A stretch of 64,000 nt of DNA from Massilia sp. TS11 (GTDB lineage Bacteria; Pseudomonadota; Gammaproteobacteria; Burkholderiales; Burkholderiaceae_D). Both the position numbers and the translations under genes were made by a program. Every line of letters begins with the position of its first letter. The stretch's first letter is position 1. Where the stretch lies: positions 62,001 through 126,000 of the forward strand of contig NZ_JAKLTS010000004.1 in the NCBI RefSeq assembly GCF_022012445.1, read 5' to 3'. The notes under the pieces were generated by a model. The model was given only the letters and a program-made list of their open reading frames with translations, did no database searches and was not told the DNA's origin. Shown one piece after another: positions 9,262 through 16,562 of this stretch.

Positions 9262-10866
9262 TTACGCCACGCCGGCCCCGGCCATGCGGGCCAGACGGGC
9301 CGGCTGGCGCCGCCCTGGCGCGCCCGCGTCGGGGACCAGGCGGAAGGAATTGACGAGGGCGATTAGGTGCTGGGCCTGCTGGCTCAGCTGATCGGTGGCG
9401 GCCGCCGATTCCTCCACGCTGGCCGCGTTCGACTGGGTCACCGCATCCATCTCGCCCAGGCTCAGGTTGACCTGTTCGATCCCGCTGCTTTGCTCGCGCA
9501 GGGTCTGGCTCATGGTCTGGATATGGCTGACCACTTCGGTGACGCCGCCCAGAATCTCCTGCATGCGTCCGCCGGCCAGATCGACCAGCTTGCCGCCGGC
9601 CTCGACCTGCCCGCCCGAGGCCTGGATCAGGCCCTTGATTTCGTGGGCGGCCGCGGCCGTGCGCTGGGCCAGGGTGCGCACTTCCTGGGCGACGACGGCA
9701 AAGCCGCGTCCCGCCTCGCCCGCGCGCGCAGCCTCGACGGCGGCGTTCAGGGCCAGGATATTCGTCTGCGAAGCGATGCCGTCGATCACGCCGATGATTT
9801 CGCCGATGCGCGCCGAACTCGTGCGGATGGCCTGCATGGTTTGGATGACGGCGTCGATCGCTTCGCCGCCGCCGCGCGCCGTGGCCGCGGTGGCGTTGAC
9901 GAGGCGGTCGCAGTCCTCGGCATGTTCGGCCGTGTGGCGCAGGGCCGCATTCATCTGTTCCATCGTGGCCGCCGTTTCCTGCAGCGCGCTGGCCTGGTTC
10001 TCGGTGCGCGTGGACAGTTCGCCCTGGCCCTGGGCCATGGCGGCCGCGCCTTCGCTGACGGAACCGGAGACTTCCTTGATCTGCCCGATGAGCAGCTTGA
10101 CATTGGTCTGCAGCACGCGCAGCGCCTGGCGCAAGGCGCTGACCTCGCGGTAGCCGCCGTCATCGATGCGGGCCGACAGGTCGCCGCTGGCCATGCGCCC
10201 GATGTCGGCGCACATCGCCTCCATCGGATCGAGGATATGGGCGGTGATCCAGCGGTAGCACAGGCTGGCCAGCAGCACCCCGGCCACGGCGGCCGGCAGG
10301 GCCATGCCCGGCACGGCGGCGCAGACGGCAAAGGCCGTGACCAGCAGGCCCATGCTGATGCCGAGGCGGTGGCGCAGGCTCAGGCGCTGGAGAAAGGCAA
10401 AGCGGTCGCGCCAGCTGACCGCCACCACCCGTCCGGCCTCGATGCGGATGCTGTTGTCGCCCGCGCGCAGGCGCGCATAGGCCGCTTCGGCCGCGGCCAC
10501 GTCCTCGCGGCGCGGCTTGACGCGGATCGAGGTGTAGCCGTTGATGCGCCCATCCTGCACGAGCGGCGCGGCCTGGACTTCGACCCAGTAGTGGTCGCCG
10601 TTCTTGCAGCGGTTCTTGACGAAGCCATTCCAGGCGCGCCCGGCGCGGATCGTGCGCCAGAAATCGGCGAACGCGGCCGGCGGCATGTCGGGATGGCGCA
10701 CGATGTTCTGCGGCGCCCCCAGCAGCTCTTCTTCGGAAAACCCGCTGATCTTGATGAAGTCGCGGTTGACGTAGGTGATATTGCCCTGCAGGTCAGTCTT
10801 GGACACGACGGTTTCCGCGTCGCCCAGCACATACTCCCTGTTCGTCACAGGTTGGTTATTGCGCAT
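9262..10866 (-). CDS. Aer-like methyl-accepting chemotaxis protein with PAS domain (second paralogue)
   Basis: A 534-residue receptor built like the one ending at 6551 and aligned with it over the whole length: N-terminus [23 protein letters not shown] domain at about 10-115 with the same NIVRHPDMP block, two hydrophobic stretches near residues 170-205, a HAMP-like segment and a signalling tip [20 protein letters not shown]. It lacks a periplasmic sensor domain, so the signal should be cytoplasmic or membrane-borne (redox or oxygen). Differences cluster in the membrane anchor and in the linker, which suggests duplication followed by change of input. The ATG at 10866 aligns with the paralogue's start. 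It is probably an independent transcription unit; the 122 bases upstream hold its promoter. Confidence 0.9.
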   Translation of the reverse strand: MRNNQPVTNREYVLGDAETVVSKTDLQGNITYVNRDFIKISGFSEEELLGAPQNIVRHPDMPPAAFADFWRTIRAGRAWNGFVKNRCKNGDHYWVEVQAAPLVQDGRINGYTSIRVKPRREDVAAAEAAYARLRAGDNSIRIEAGRVVAVSWRDRFAFLQRLSLRHRLGISMGLLVTAFAVCAAVPGMALPAAVAGVLLASLCYRWITAHILDPMEAMCADIGRMASGDLSARIDDGGYREVSALRQALRVLQTNVKLLIGQIKEVSGSVSEGAAAMAQGQGELSTRTENQASALQETAATMEQMNAALRHTAEHAEDCDRLVNATAATARGGGEAIDAVIQTMQAIRTSSARIGEIIGVIDGIASQTNILALNAAVEAARAGEAGRGFAVVAQEVRTLAQRTAAAAHEIKGLIQASGGQVEAGGKLVDLAGGRMQEILGGVTEVVSHIQTMSQTLREQSSGIEQVNLSLGEMDAVTQSNAASVEESAAATDQLSQQAQHLIALVNSFRLVPDAGAPGRRQPARLARMAGAGVA

Positions 10867-10988
10867 GCCCCCCCTCCCGGAATGGCCCGTATCGGGCTCT
10901 GTTGTCGAGCGCGATCGCCGGTCGCTTGGGATCGCGAAGGGAGAATATGCCGGCTAAATCCCTATTGCAAGCAGGGGATACAAATTAC

Positions 10989-11657
10989 TTAGTTGAATTG
11001 TTGCTTAAATGTATCAAACTCGCTGCGCAGGGCGGATAGCTCCTCGCGCAGGCGGGCCACCTCCTGCTCGAGTTCGCCGACGCGGCCGCCGGCCGGGGCC
11101 ACGGCCGGACCGAAGGCCGTCGCGGCCTGGGCCAGTGACTCCTCGCCGGCCAGCAGATGGCCGTAGCGCGGTTCCTTGGTGCCGGGCGCCAGCTCGAGGC
11201 GCTTGACCAGGGGCGGGTATTTGTCGATCAGGAACTGCAGCGCCGTTTCGACCTCGGCCACCGACTTGAACTCATGCAGGCGGCCGCAGCGCGTGCGGAT
11301 TTCGCCGGCCGTCTGCACACCGCGCAGCATCAGGATGGTCAGCACGGCCAGCTTGTCCTGCTCGAGCGACCATTTGATGCGCATGCGGTGCTCGTACTTG
11401 ACCACGCGTGCGCCCGGCTGCGCGACCGTGTTCACCAGCCGCGCCTCGCTCAGGCGCGCCAGCGTATCGGCCACCGTCTCCTCGGACAGCTGCATGACCG
11501 GATCGCGGCTCGACAGCTGGTTGCAGCCATTGGTCAGCGCGTTCAGCGAGAGCGGATAATTATCGGGCGTCAGCGCTTCTTTTTCGGCCAGCACGGCCAG
11601 CACGCGGATTTCAAACAGGTCCAGAATCAATGCGCCATCGGCGCCGTCGCTGCTCAT
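10989..11657 (-). CDS. YceH family protein (DUF480)
   Basis: A 222-residue protein of the YceH/DUF480 family, recognised by the start region ILDLFEIRVLAVLAEKEALTPDNYPLSLNALTNGCNQLSSRDPVM and the later block RIKWSLEQDKLAVLTILMLRG. The family folds as two winged helices; its biochemical role is unknown. The protein ends in a coiled-coil (VGELEQEVARLREELSALRSEFDTFKQQF). It follows cysE on the minus strand with only six bases between them, so the two are likely co-transcribed. The acidic start context (MSSDGADGAL) is not informative. Confidence 0.87.
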   Translation of the reverse strand: MSSDGADGALILDLFEIRVLAVLAEKEALTPDNYPLSLNALTNGCNQLSSRDPVMQLSEETVADTLARLSEARLVNTVAQPGARVVKYEHRMRIKWSLEQDKLAVLTILMLRGVQTAGEIRTRCGRLHEFKSVAEVETALQFLIDKYPPLVKRLELAPGTKEPRYGHLLAGEESLAQAATAFGPAVAPAGGRVGELEQEVARLREELSALRSEFDTFKQQFN

Positions 11658-11663
11658 GCGGGC

Positions 11664-12401
11664 TTACTCCACGAATTTGTTGATGTCATTGGTATTGAGT
11701 TTCTCGCAGGCCGGCACCTCGCTGCACGTGATGCCCTGGCGCTCGAGAATGGCCAGAATCCGCTCGATCTGCGCCTCCTGGCTGAGCGCATGGTCGAGCA
11801 GACCGCGCAAAGCCTTGGACAGCGGATCGTCGCCGTAGGGGGTGACGCCATATGCCGCGAAAATCTCGGCGCTGCGCGAATGCTGGTCCTTCTGGATCAC
11901 ATGGGCCGGGTTGCCGACCGCCGTGGCCTGGGCCGGCACCGGCTTGAGCAGCACCGCGTTCGAGCCGACCTTGGCGTACTCGCCGACGGTAAAGCCGCCC
12001 AGCACCTGGGCGCCGGCGCCGACGATGACGCCGCGCTCGAGCGTCGGATGGCGCTTTTTGCCCGCATGCAGGGAGGTGCCGCCCAGGGTCACGCCCTGGT
12101 AGATCGTGCAGTCGTCACCGACCTCGGCCGTTTCGCCGATGACGACGCCGAAGCCATGGTCGATGAACACGCGCCGGCCGATGCGCGCGCCCGGGTGGAT
12201 TTCAATGCCGGTGATCATGCGCGCGAGGTAGCTGATGAAGCGGCCCAGCCACTTCATGCGGTGCAGCCAGCACCAGTGCGCCCAGCGGTGCATGACGATC
12301 GCGTGCAGACCCGGATAACAGGTCAGCACCTCCCAGGCGTTGCGGGCAGCCGGGTCGCGGGCAATGATGCTGTGGATGTCGTCTCGCAGGCGGGCAAACA
12401 T
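11664..12401 (-). CDS. cysE: Serine O-acetyltransferase
   Basis: A 245-residue left-handed beta-helix acetyltransferase. The C-terminal half carries hexapeptide repeats (IHPGARIGRRVFIDHG, VVIGETAEVGDDCTIYQGVTLGG, GVIVGAGAQVLGGFTVGEYAKVGSNAVLL). The catalytic His/Asp regions (IDHG and LTCYPGLHAIVMHR) match CysE. It makes O-acetylserine from serine and acetyl-CoA, the first step of cysteine synthesis. The length is a little below E. coli CysE (273), as in the shorter CysE/SrpH group. It is followed by the YceH-family gene and preceded, across 76 bases, by rlmB on the same strand. Confidence 0.94.
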   Translation of the reverse strand: MFARLRDDIHSIIARDPAARNAWEVLTCYPGLHAIVMHRWAHWCWLHRMKWLGRFISYLARMITGIEIHPGARIGRRVFIDHGFGVVIGETAEVGDDCTIYQGVTLGGTSLHAGKKRHPTLERGVIVGAGAQVLGGFTVGEYAKVGSNAVLLKPVPAQATAVGNPAHVIQKDQHSRSAEIFAAYGVTPYGDDPLSKALRGLLDHALSQEAQIERILAILERQGITCSEVPACEKLNTNDINKFVE

Positions 12402-12477
12402 GGGGGTCGATGCAGTGCTTATAAGATCTGCATCTTAGCCTATCCGGAAACCGTCTGCAGGCGCTGGCGCAAAGACC

Positions 12478-13221
12478 CTACTGGCCCTTGGCCATGCGCT
12501 GGCGGCGCGCCTCGTACAGGCAGACGCCCGAGGCCACCGACACGTTCAGGCTTTCCACCGAGCCCAGCATCGGAATCGAGACCAGCAGATCGCAGGTTTC
12601 GCGCGTCAGGCGGCGCATGCCCTCGCCTTCCGAGCCCATGACCAGGGCCACCGGGCCGCTGAAATCGGCCTCGTAGAGCGTCTTGTCGGCGTCGTCGGAA
12701 GTGCCGATCAGCCACACGCCGCGCTCCTTCAGCTCGCGCATGGTGCGCGCCAGATTCGTGACGGTGATGTAGGGCACGGTTTCGGCCGCGCCCGAGGCGA
12801 CCTTGGCCGCCGTCGCATTCAGACCGACGGCGCGGTCCTTGGGCACGATGACGGCATGCGCGCCGACCCCGTCGGCCACGCGCAGGCAGGCGCCCAGATT
12901 GTGCGGATCGGTAATGCCGTCGAGGATCAGCAGCAGCGGCGGGCCTTCGACGGCGTCCAGCAGCTCATCCAGATTGCGGGCCAGCGAAAGCTGGCTGGCG
13001 AAGGCGATCACGCCCTGGTGGCGGTGCGTGCCGACGATCTTGTCGAGGCGCGCCGACTCGACCGGCATCACGCGCACGCCGGCCGCCTTGGCATGGGCGA
13101 TCAGGTCCTGCATGCGGCGGTCGTTGCGGGTGGCGTCGACAAAAATTTCTTCCACCGACGCGGCCTCATGGCGCAGGCGCGAGGTCACGGCGTGGAAGCC
13201 GAAAATCATTTTGTTCTTCAT
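12478..13221 (-). CDS. rlmB: 23S rRNA (guanosine-2251-2'-O)-methyltransferase
   Basis: A 247-residue SpoU/TrmH-type knotted methyltransferase. SPOUT motifs are visible: [21 protein letters not shown] (motif 1 with the catalytic Asn/Arg region), [14 protein letters not shown] (motif 2) and [22 protein letters not shown] (motif 3, the knot). The N-terminal substrate-binding part starts [16 protein letters not shown]. RlmB methylates G2251 in the peptidyl-transferase P loop. It sits three bases after the rnr stop, an arrangement (rnr-rlmB) that is conserved in proteobacteria and supports this identity over other SpoU enzymes. Confidence 0.94.
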   Translation of the reverse strand: MKNKMIFGFHAVTSRLRHEAASVEEIFVDATRNDRRMQDLIAHAKAAGVRVMPVESARLDKIVGTHRHQGVIAFASQLSLARNLDELLDAVEGPPLLLILDGITDPHNLGACLRVADGVGAHAVIVPKDRAVGLNATAAKVASGAAETVPYITVTNLARTMRELKERGVWLIGTSDDADKTLYEADFSGPVALVMGSEGEGMRRLTRETCDLLVSIPMLGSVESLNVSVASGVCLYEARRQRMAKGQ

Positions 13222-13224
13222 GGT

Positions 13225-15717
13225 TTAACGCTTTTTCTTGGATTTGGTCGGGCGTGCGACCGGCTTCTTGGCGGCTTTGCTGGCGCGCACGGGCGCGGCC
13301 TCGGTCTTGCCCTTGCGCGCCTTGCTCGGGCGCGCCTTGCCGCCGTAATTGGCCGACTCGCGCTCGAATTCGTGGCGCGGGGTCTTGCTGGCCGGCTTGC
13401 GCACCTTGCTGGCCGGGGCCTCGGCCACGGCGCGCGCCTTGGCCGGACGGATCGTCGGCGTGTTGTCCAGCACCAGGGCCAGATCGATCTTGCGCGCCTC
13501 CATGTCGACCCGGCTGACCTGCACGGTCACGCGGTCGGTCAGCTGGTAGCGCTTGCCCGTGCGCTCGCCGCGCAGTTCGTGGCGCGCCTCGTCGTACTGG
13601 AAGTAGTCGGGGCCGAGTTCGGTCACATGCACGAGGCCCTCGACAAACAGGGCGTCGAGCTGGACGAAGATGCCGAAGCTGGTCACGCCGCTGATGGTGC
13701 CGGTGAATTCCTCACCCAGCTTGTCCTTGATGAAGTAGCACTTGAGCCAGGCTTCGACATCGCGCGAGGCCTCGTCCGCGCGGCGCTCGTTGGCCGAGCA
13801 GTGCACGCCGAGCGCGTCCCAGATCGTCATGTCGGCTTCGCGCTTGTGCTTGCCTTCGGCGCGGTCCTTGGCCAGCTGTTTGCGGGCGGCGTTCGACAGG
13901 GCCGTGTTGAGGGTGCTGGTATCGATGCCCTTGGGCTCGTAGCGCTTGCCCTGCAGGATGGCCTTGATCGCGCGGTGGGTCAGCAGGTCCGGATAGCGGC
14001 GGATCGGGCTGGTGAAATGGGCATAGGCCTCATACGCGAGGCCGAAGTGGCCGATGTTGTCGGGGCTGTAGACGGCCTGCTGCATCGAGCGCAGCAGCAT
14101 GGTCTGCAGCATCGGCGCGTCCGGGCGCTCCTTGACCTTCTTCATCAGCTCGGCGTAGTCGGAGGCGGCCGGCGTGTCGCCGCCGCCCAGGCTCAGGCCC
14201 ACCTGCTTGAGGAAGGTGCGCACCTGCATCAGCTTTTCCTTGGTCGGACCGGCGTGGATGCGGTAGGTGCCCGGATGCTTATGGCGGATCAGCAGATCGG
14301 CCGCGCAGACGTTGGCCGCCAGCATGCACTCCTCGATCAGGCGGTGCGCGTCATTGCGCGTGCGCGGAATGATCTTCTCGATCTTGCCGAAGGCATTGCA
14401 GACGATATAGGTTTCGGTCGTCTCGAAGTCGATCGCGCCGCGCGCCATGCGCGCCTTCTGCAGCGCATGGAAGACCTCGTACAGGTGGACCAGATGCGGC
14501 ACCAGCGAGGCCTTGCGCGCCGCTTCCGGGCCATTCGTGTTGCCGAGGATTTCGGCCACTTCGGTATAGGTCAGGCGCGCCGCCGAGTGGATCACGGCCG
14601 GATAGAACTGATAAGCCTTGAGCTCGCCCTTGAGGGTGACGACCATGTCGCAGACCAGGGTCAGGCGGTCGACATTCGGGTTCAGCGAGCACAGGCCGTT
14701 GGACAGCTTTTCCGGCAGCATGGGAATCACGCGGCGCGGGAAGTACACCGAGGTCGAGCGCTCGAGCGCATCGACATCGAGGCCGTCGTTCGGCTTGACG
14801 TAGTGGCTGACGTCGGCAATGGCGACGATCAGGCGGTAGCACTGGGTGCGGCCGATCTTGACCGGCTCGCAATACACGGCATCGTCGAAGTCGCGCGCAT
14901 CCTCGCCGTCGATGGTCACCAGGGGCACATCGCGCAGGTCGACCCGGCCTTTGAGATCGGCCGCGCGCACCACGTCGGGCAGCTTGGCGGCCTGCTTCAG
15001 GGCGGCGTCCGAGAAAATATGGGGCACGCCGAACTTGCGCACGGCGATTTCGATCTCCATGCCCGGGTCGTCGAGTTCGCCGAGGATTTCGACGATCTTG
15101 CCGGCCGGCTGACGGAAGCGCGCCGGCTGTTCGACCAGTTCGATCGACACCACCTGGCCCGCGCGCGCCTTGCCCGGCCCGCCCATGACCAGAATATCCT
15201 GGCCGATGCGCTTGTCTTCGGGCGCCACCACCCAGGTGCCGTTTTCCTGCAGCAGGCGGCCGATCACATGGGAATTGCCGCGCTCGACCACCTCGACGAT
15301 GCTCGCCTCCGGGCGGCCGCGCCGGTCCAGGCCCGACATGCGCGCCAGCACGCGGTCGCCGTGCAGGACCTTCTGCATTTCGCGCTCATTGAGGAACAGG
15401 TCTTCGCTGCCATCGTCGGGGATGACAAAGCCATAGCCGTCGCGGTGGGCCGAAACGCGGCCGGCGATGAAGGCCGAATGGTCGAGCAGCACATACTGGC
15501 CGTCGCGATTCGTGCGCAACTGCCCGTCGCGCTCCATGGCGACCAGACGCCGTACCAGCACATCGAGCGCCTCGCCGCGCACACGCAGGGTACGGGCCAG
15601 GGTGTGCACATCGAGTGGGCCTTCAGCGTTGCGGAAAATGGCGAGGATGTCCTCGCGGCTCGGAATGGTGGTAGCGGTGGAATTCAAGGCTGCTTCGCTC
15701 TTCTTCTTGGTTAACAT
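13225..15717 (-). CDS. rnr: Ribonuclease R
   Basis: An 830-residue RNB-family 3'-5' exoribonuclease. In order: N-terminal winged helix (SREDILAIFRNAEGPLDVHTLARTL), cold-shock domains (about 85-230), the RNB catalytic core with the acidic motif DGEDARDFDDAVYCEP (about residue 285), an S1 domain (GTISGVTSFGIFVQLDALFVEGLV) and a Lys/Arg-rich tail of about 80 residues. It degrades structured RNA and takes part in rRNA and tmRNA quality control. I chose the ATG at 15717 (MLTKKKSEAAL); eleven more residues are possible from an upstream start, but neither has a strong ribosome-binding site. It is followed by rlmB. Confidence 0.95.
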   Translation of the reverse strand: MLTKKKSEAALNSTATTIPSREDILAIFRNAEGPLDVHTLARTLRVRGEALDVLVRRLVAMERDGQLRTNRDGQYVLLDHSAFIAGRVSAHRDGYGFVIPDDGSEDLFLNEREMQKVLHGDRVLARMSGLDRRGRPEASIVEVVERGNSHVIGRLLQENGTWVVAPEDKRIGQDILVMGGPGKARAGQVVSIELVEQPARFRQPAGKIVEILGELDDPGMEIEIAVRKFGVPHIFSDAALKQAAKLPDVVRAADLKGRVDLRDVPLVTIDGEDARDFDDAVYCEPVKIGRTQCYRLIVAIADVSHYVKPNDGLDVDALERSTSVYFPRRVIPMLPEKLSNGLCSLNPNVDRLTLVCDMVVTLKGELKAYQFYPAVIHSAARLTYTEVAEILGNTNGPEAARKASLVPHLVHLYEVFHALQKARMARGAIDFETTETYIVCNAFGKIEKIIPRTRNDAHRLIEECMLAANVCAADLLIRHKHPGTYRIHAGPTKEKLMQVRTFLKQVGLSLGGGDTPAASDYAELMKKVKERPDAPMLQTMLLRSMQQAVYSPDNIGHFGLAYEAYAHFTSPIRRYPDLLTHRAIKAILQGKRYEPKGIDTSTLNTALSNAARKQLAKDRAEGKHKREADMTIWDALGVHCSANERRADEASRDVEAWLKCYFIKDKLGEEFTGTISGVTSFGIFVQLDALFVEGLVHVTELGPDYFQYDEARHELRGERTGKRYQLTDRVTVQVSRVDMEARKIDLALVLDNTPTIRPAKARAVAEAPASKVRKPASKTPRHEFERESANYGGKARPSKARKGKTEAAPVRASKAAKKPVARPTKSKKKR

Positions 15718-15773
15718 GATGCTAGTGTAAGGGATAGCGCCGGTGCACACCTAAAATTTCTTTTGCAGGCGCT

Positions 15774-15801
15774 TTGACATTTAGAATTCTTCCGCTATAA
15801 T
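15774..15801 (+). promoter_or_regulatory. Sigma70 promoter of the tandem tRNA-Leu genes
   Basis: A perfect TTGACA at 15774-15779 and perfect TATAAT at 15796-15801 are separated by 16 bases. The predicted start near 15808 is about 50 bases upstream of the first tRNA. Consensus promoters of this strength are typical of stable RNA genes. Confidence 0.85.
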
Positions 15802-15858
15802 CTTGGTCTTCCGCAGCTAGTGAAGTTTGCAAAGCAGCGGAAAGCAGAAGTTGATGTT

Positions 15859-15943
15859 GCCCACGTGGCGGAATTGGTAGACGCGCATGGTTCAGGTCCA
15901 TGTGCCGCGAGGTGTGGGGGTTCGAGTCCCTCCGTGGGCACCA
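15859..15943 (+). tRNA. tRNA-Leu (anticodon CAG), copy 1
   Basis: An 85-base class II tRNA with encoded CCA. The acceptor stem is GCCCACG paired with CGTGGGC; the anticodon stem CATGG/CCATG closes the loop TTCAGGT with anticodon CAG, which reads CUG leucine codons. The variable arm (TGCCGCGAGGTGTG region) is long, as expected for leucine, and the T arm contains GGTTCGAGTCC. It is identical to copy 2. Confidence 0.97.
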
Positions 15944-15977
15944 GCAGTCTGCAACATCAGCGTTATGCAAGATCAGT

Positions 15978-16062
15978 GCCCACGTGGCGGAATTGGTAGA
16001 CGCGCATGGTTCAGGTCCATGTGCCGCGAGGTGTGGGGGTTCGAGTCCCTCCGTGGGCACCA
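15978..16062 (+). tRNA. tRNA-Leu (anticodon CAG), copy 2
   Basis: Identical over all 85 bases to the copy at 15859, with a 34-base spacer. Both are on one transcript from the consensus promoter at 15774 and ahead of the terminator at 16079. CUG is the dominant leucine codon in this GC-rich genome, which suits a doubled gene. Confidence 0.97.
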
Positions 16063-16078
16063 TCTACCGCCTAACCGC

Positions 16079-16121
16079 AAAACGCCGTAGCCTTGTTTCA
16101 GGGATACGGCGTTTTTCTTTT
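16079..16121 (+). terminator. Intrinsic terminator of the tRNA-Leu operon
   Basis: AACGCCGTA at 16081-16089 pairs with TACGGCGTT at 16105-16113, followed by a T-rich run (TTTTTCTTTT). This is a clear rho-independent terminator for the tRNA transcript. Confidence 0.88.
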
Positions 16122-16129
16122 CCGCACCG

Positions 16130-16154
16130 AAAAATGGGGTCAGACCCCATTTTT
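16130..16154. terminator. Symmetrical palindrome AAAAATGGGGTC/GACCCCATTTTT, likely terminator of cueR
   Basis: AAAAATGGGGTC at 16130-16141 and GACCCCATTTTT at 16143-16154 form a perfect twelve-base inverted repeat around a single A. With its flanking T-runs on both strands it can end transcription in both directions, notably of the minus-strand copA-cueR transcript whose last gene stops at 16170. The core GGGGTCAGACCCC also looks like a dispersed genomic palindrome; copy number cannot be seen here. Confidence 0.7.
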
Positions 16155-16169
16155 CCATTGCGCCAGGCT

Positions 16170-16562
16170 TCAGGCGGCGGCCAGGGTCTCGATGATCGGG
16201 CAGTCGGGGCGCTGGTCGCCGTGGCAGCACGCGGCCAGGTGTTCGAGCGTGCGCTTCATCGCCTGCAATTCCGAAATCTTCTCGTCCAGCTCGGCCAGGT
16301 GGCGCTTGGCCAGCGCGCGCACATCCTTGGACGCGCGGTTCTTGTCCTGCCAGAGCGTCAGCAGATTGCCGATCTGCTCGAGCGAAAAGCCAAGGGCGCG
16401 CGCGCGCTGGATGAACTGCAGCACGCGGATGTCGGACTCGCCGTACAGGCGGTAGCCGGCCTCGGTGCGGTTGACCGCCTGGATCAGGCCGATCGATTCG
16501 TAGTGGCGGATCATTTTGGCCGAGACGCCGGACAGCTTGGCCGCTTCTCCAATGTTATGCAT
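16170..16562 (-). CDS. cueR: Copper-responsive MerR-family activator
   Basis: A 130-residue MerR-family regulator. Residues 1-70 form the winged helix (IGEAAKLSGVSAKMIRHYESIGLI), followed by the dimerisation helix. The metal loop near the C-terminus has Cys113 and Cys121 in ACCHGDQRPDCPI, spaced like the two copper ligands of CueR (Cys112 and Cys120). CueR activates copper export genes by distorting promoters with a long 19-base spacer, and two such promoters lie in the copA-copZ gap. The ATG at 16562 overlaps the copA end by eight bases, so the regulator is made from the operon it activates. The residues exclude a plain mercury or zinc MerR protein but not a gold sensor. Confidence 0.93.
   Translation of the reverse strand: MHNIGEAAKLSGVSAKMIRHYESIGLIQAVNRTEAGYRLYGESDIRVLQFIQRARALGFSLEQIGNLLTLWQDKNRASKDVRALAKRHLAELDEKISELQAMKRTLEHLAACCHGDQRPDCPIIETLAAA

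Noticed and set aside
9367-10992. 541-codon open frame on the plus strand
   Set aside because: Antisense of the second Aer-like receptor gene.
12856-15714. 952-codon open frame on the plus strand
   Set aside because: It is the antisense of rnr and rlmB, low in hydrophobic order and full of Arg/His/Ala runs; rnr has every catalytic motif on the other strand.
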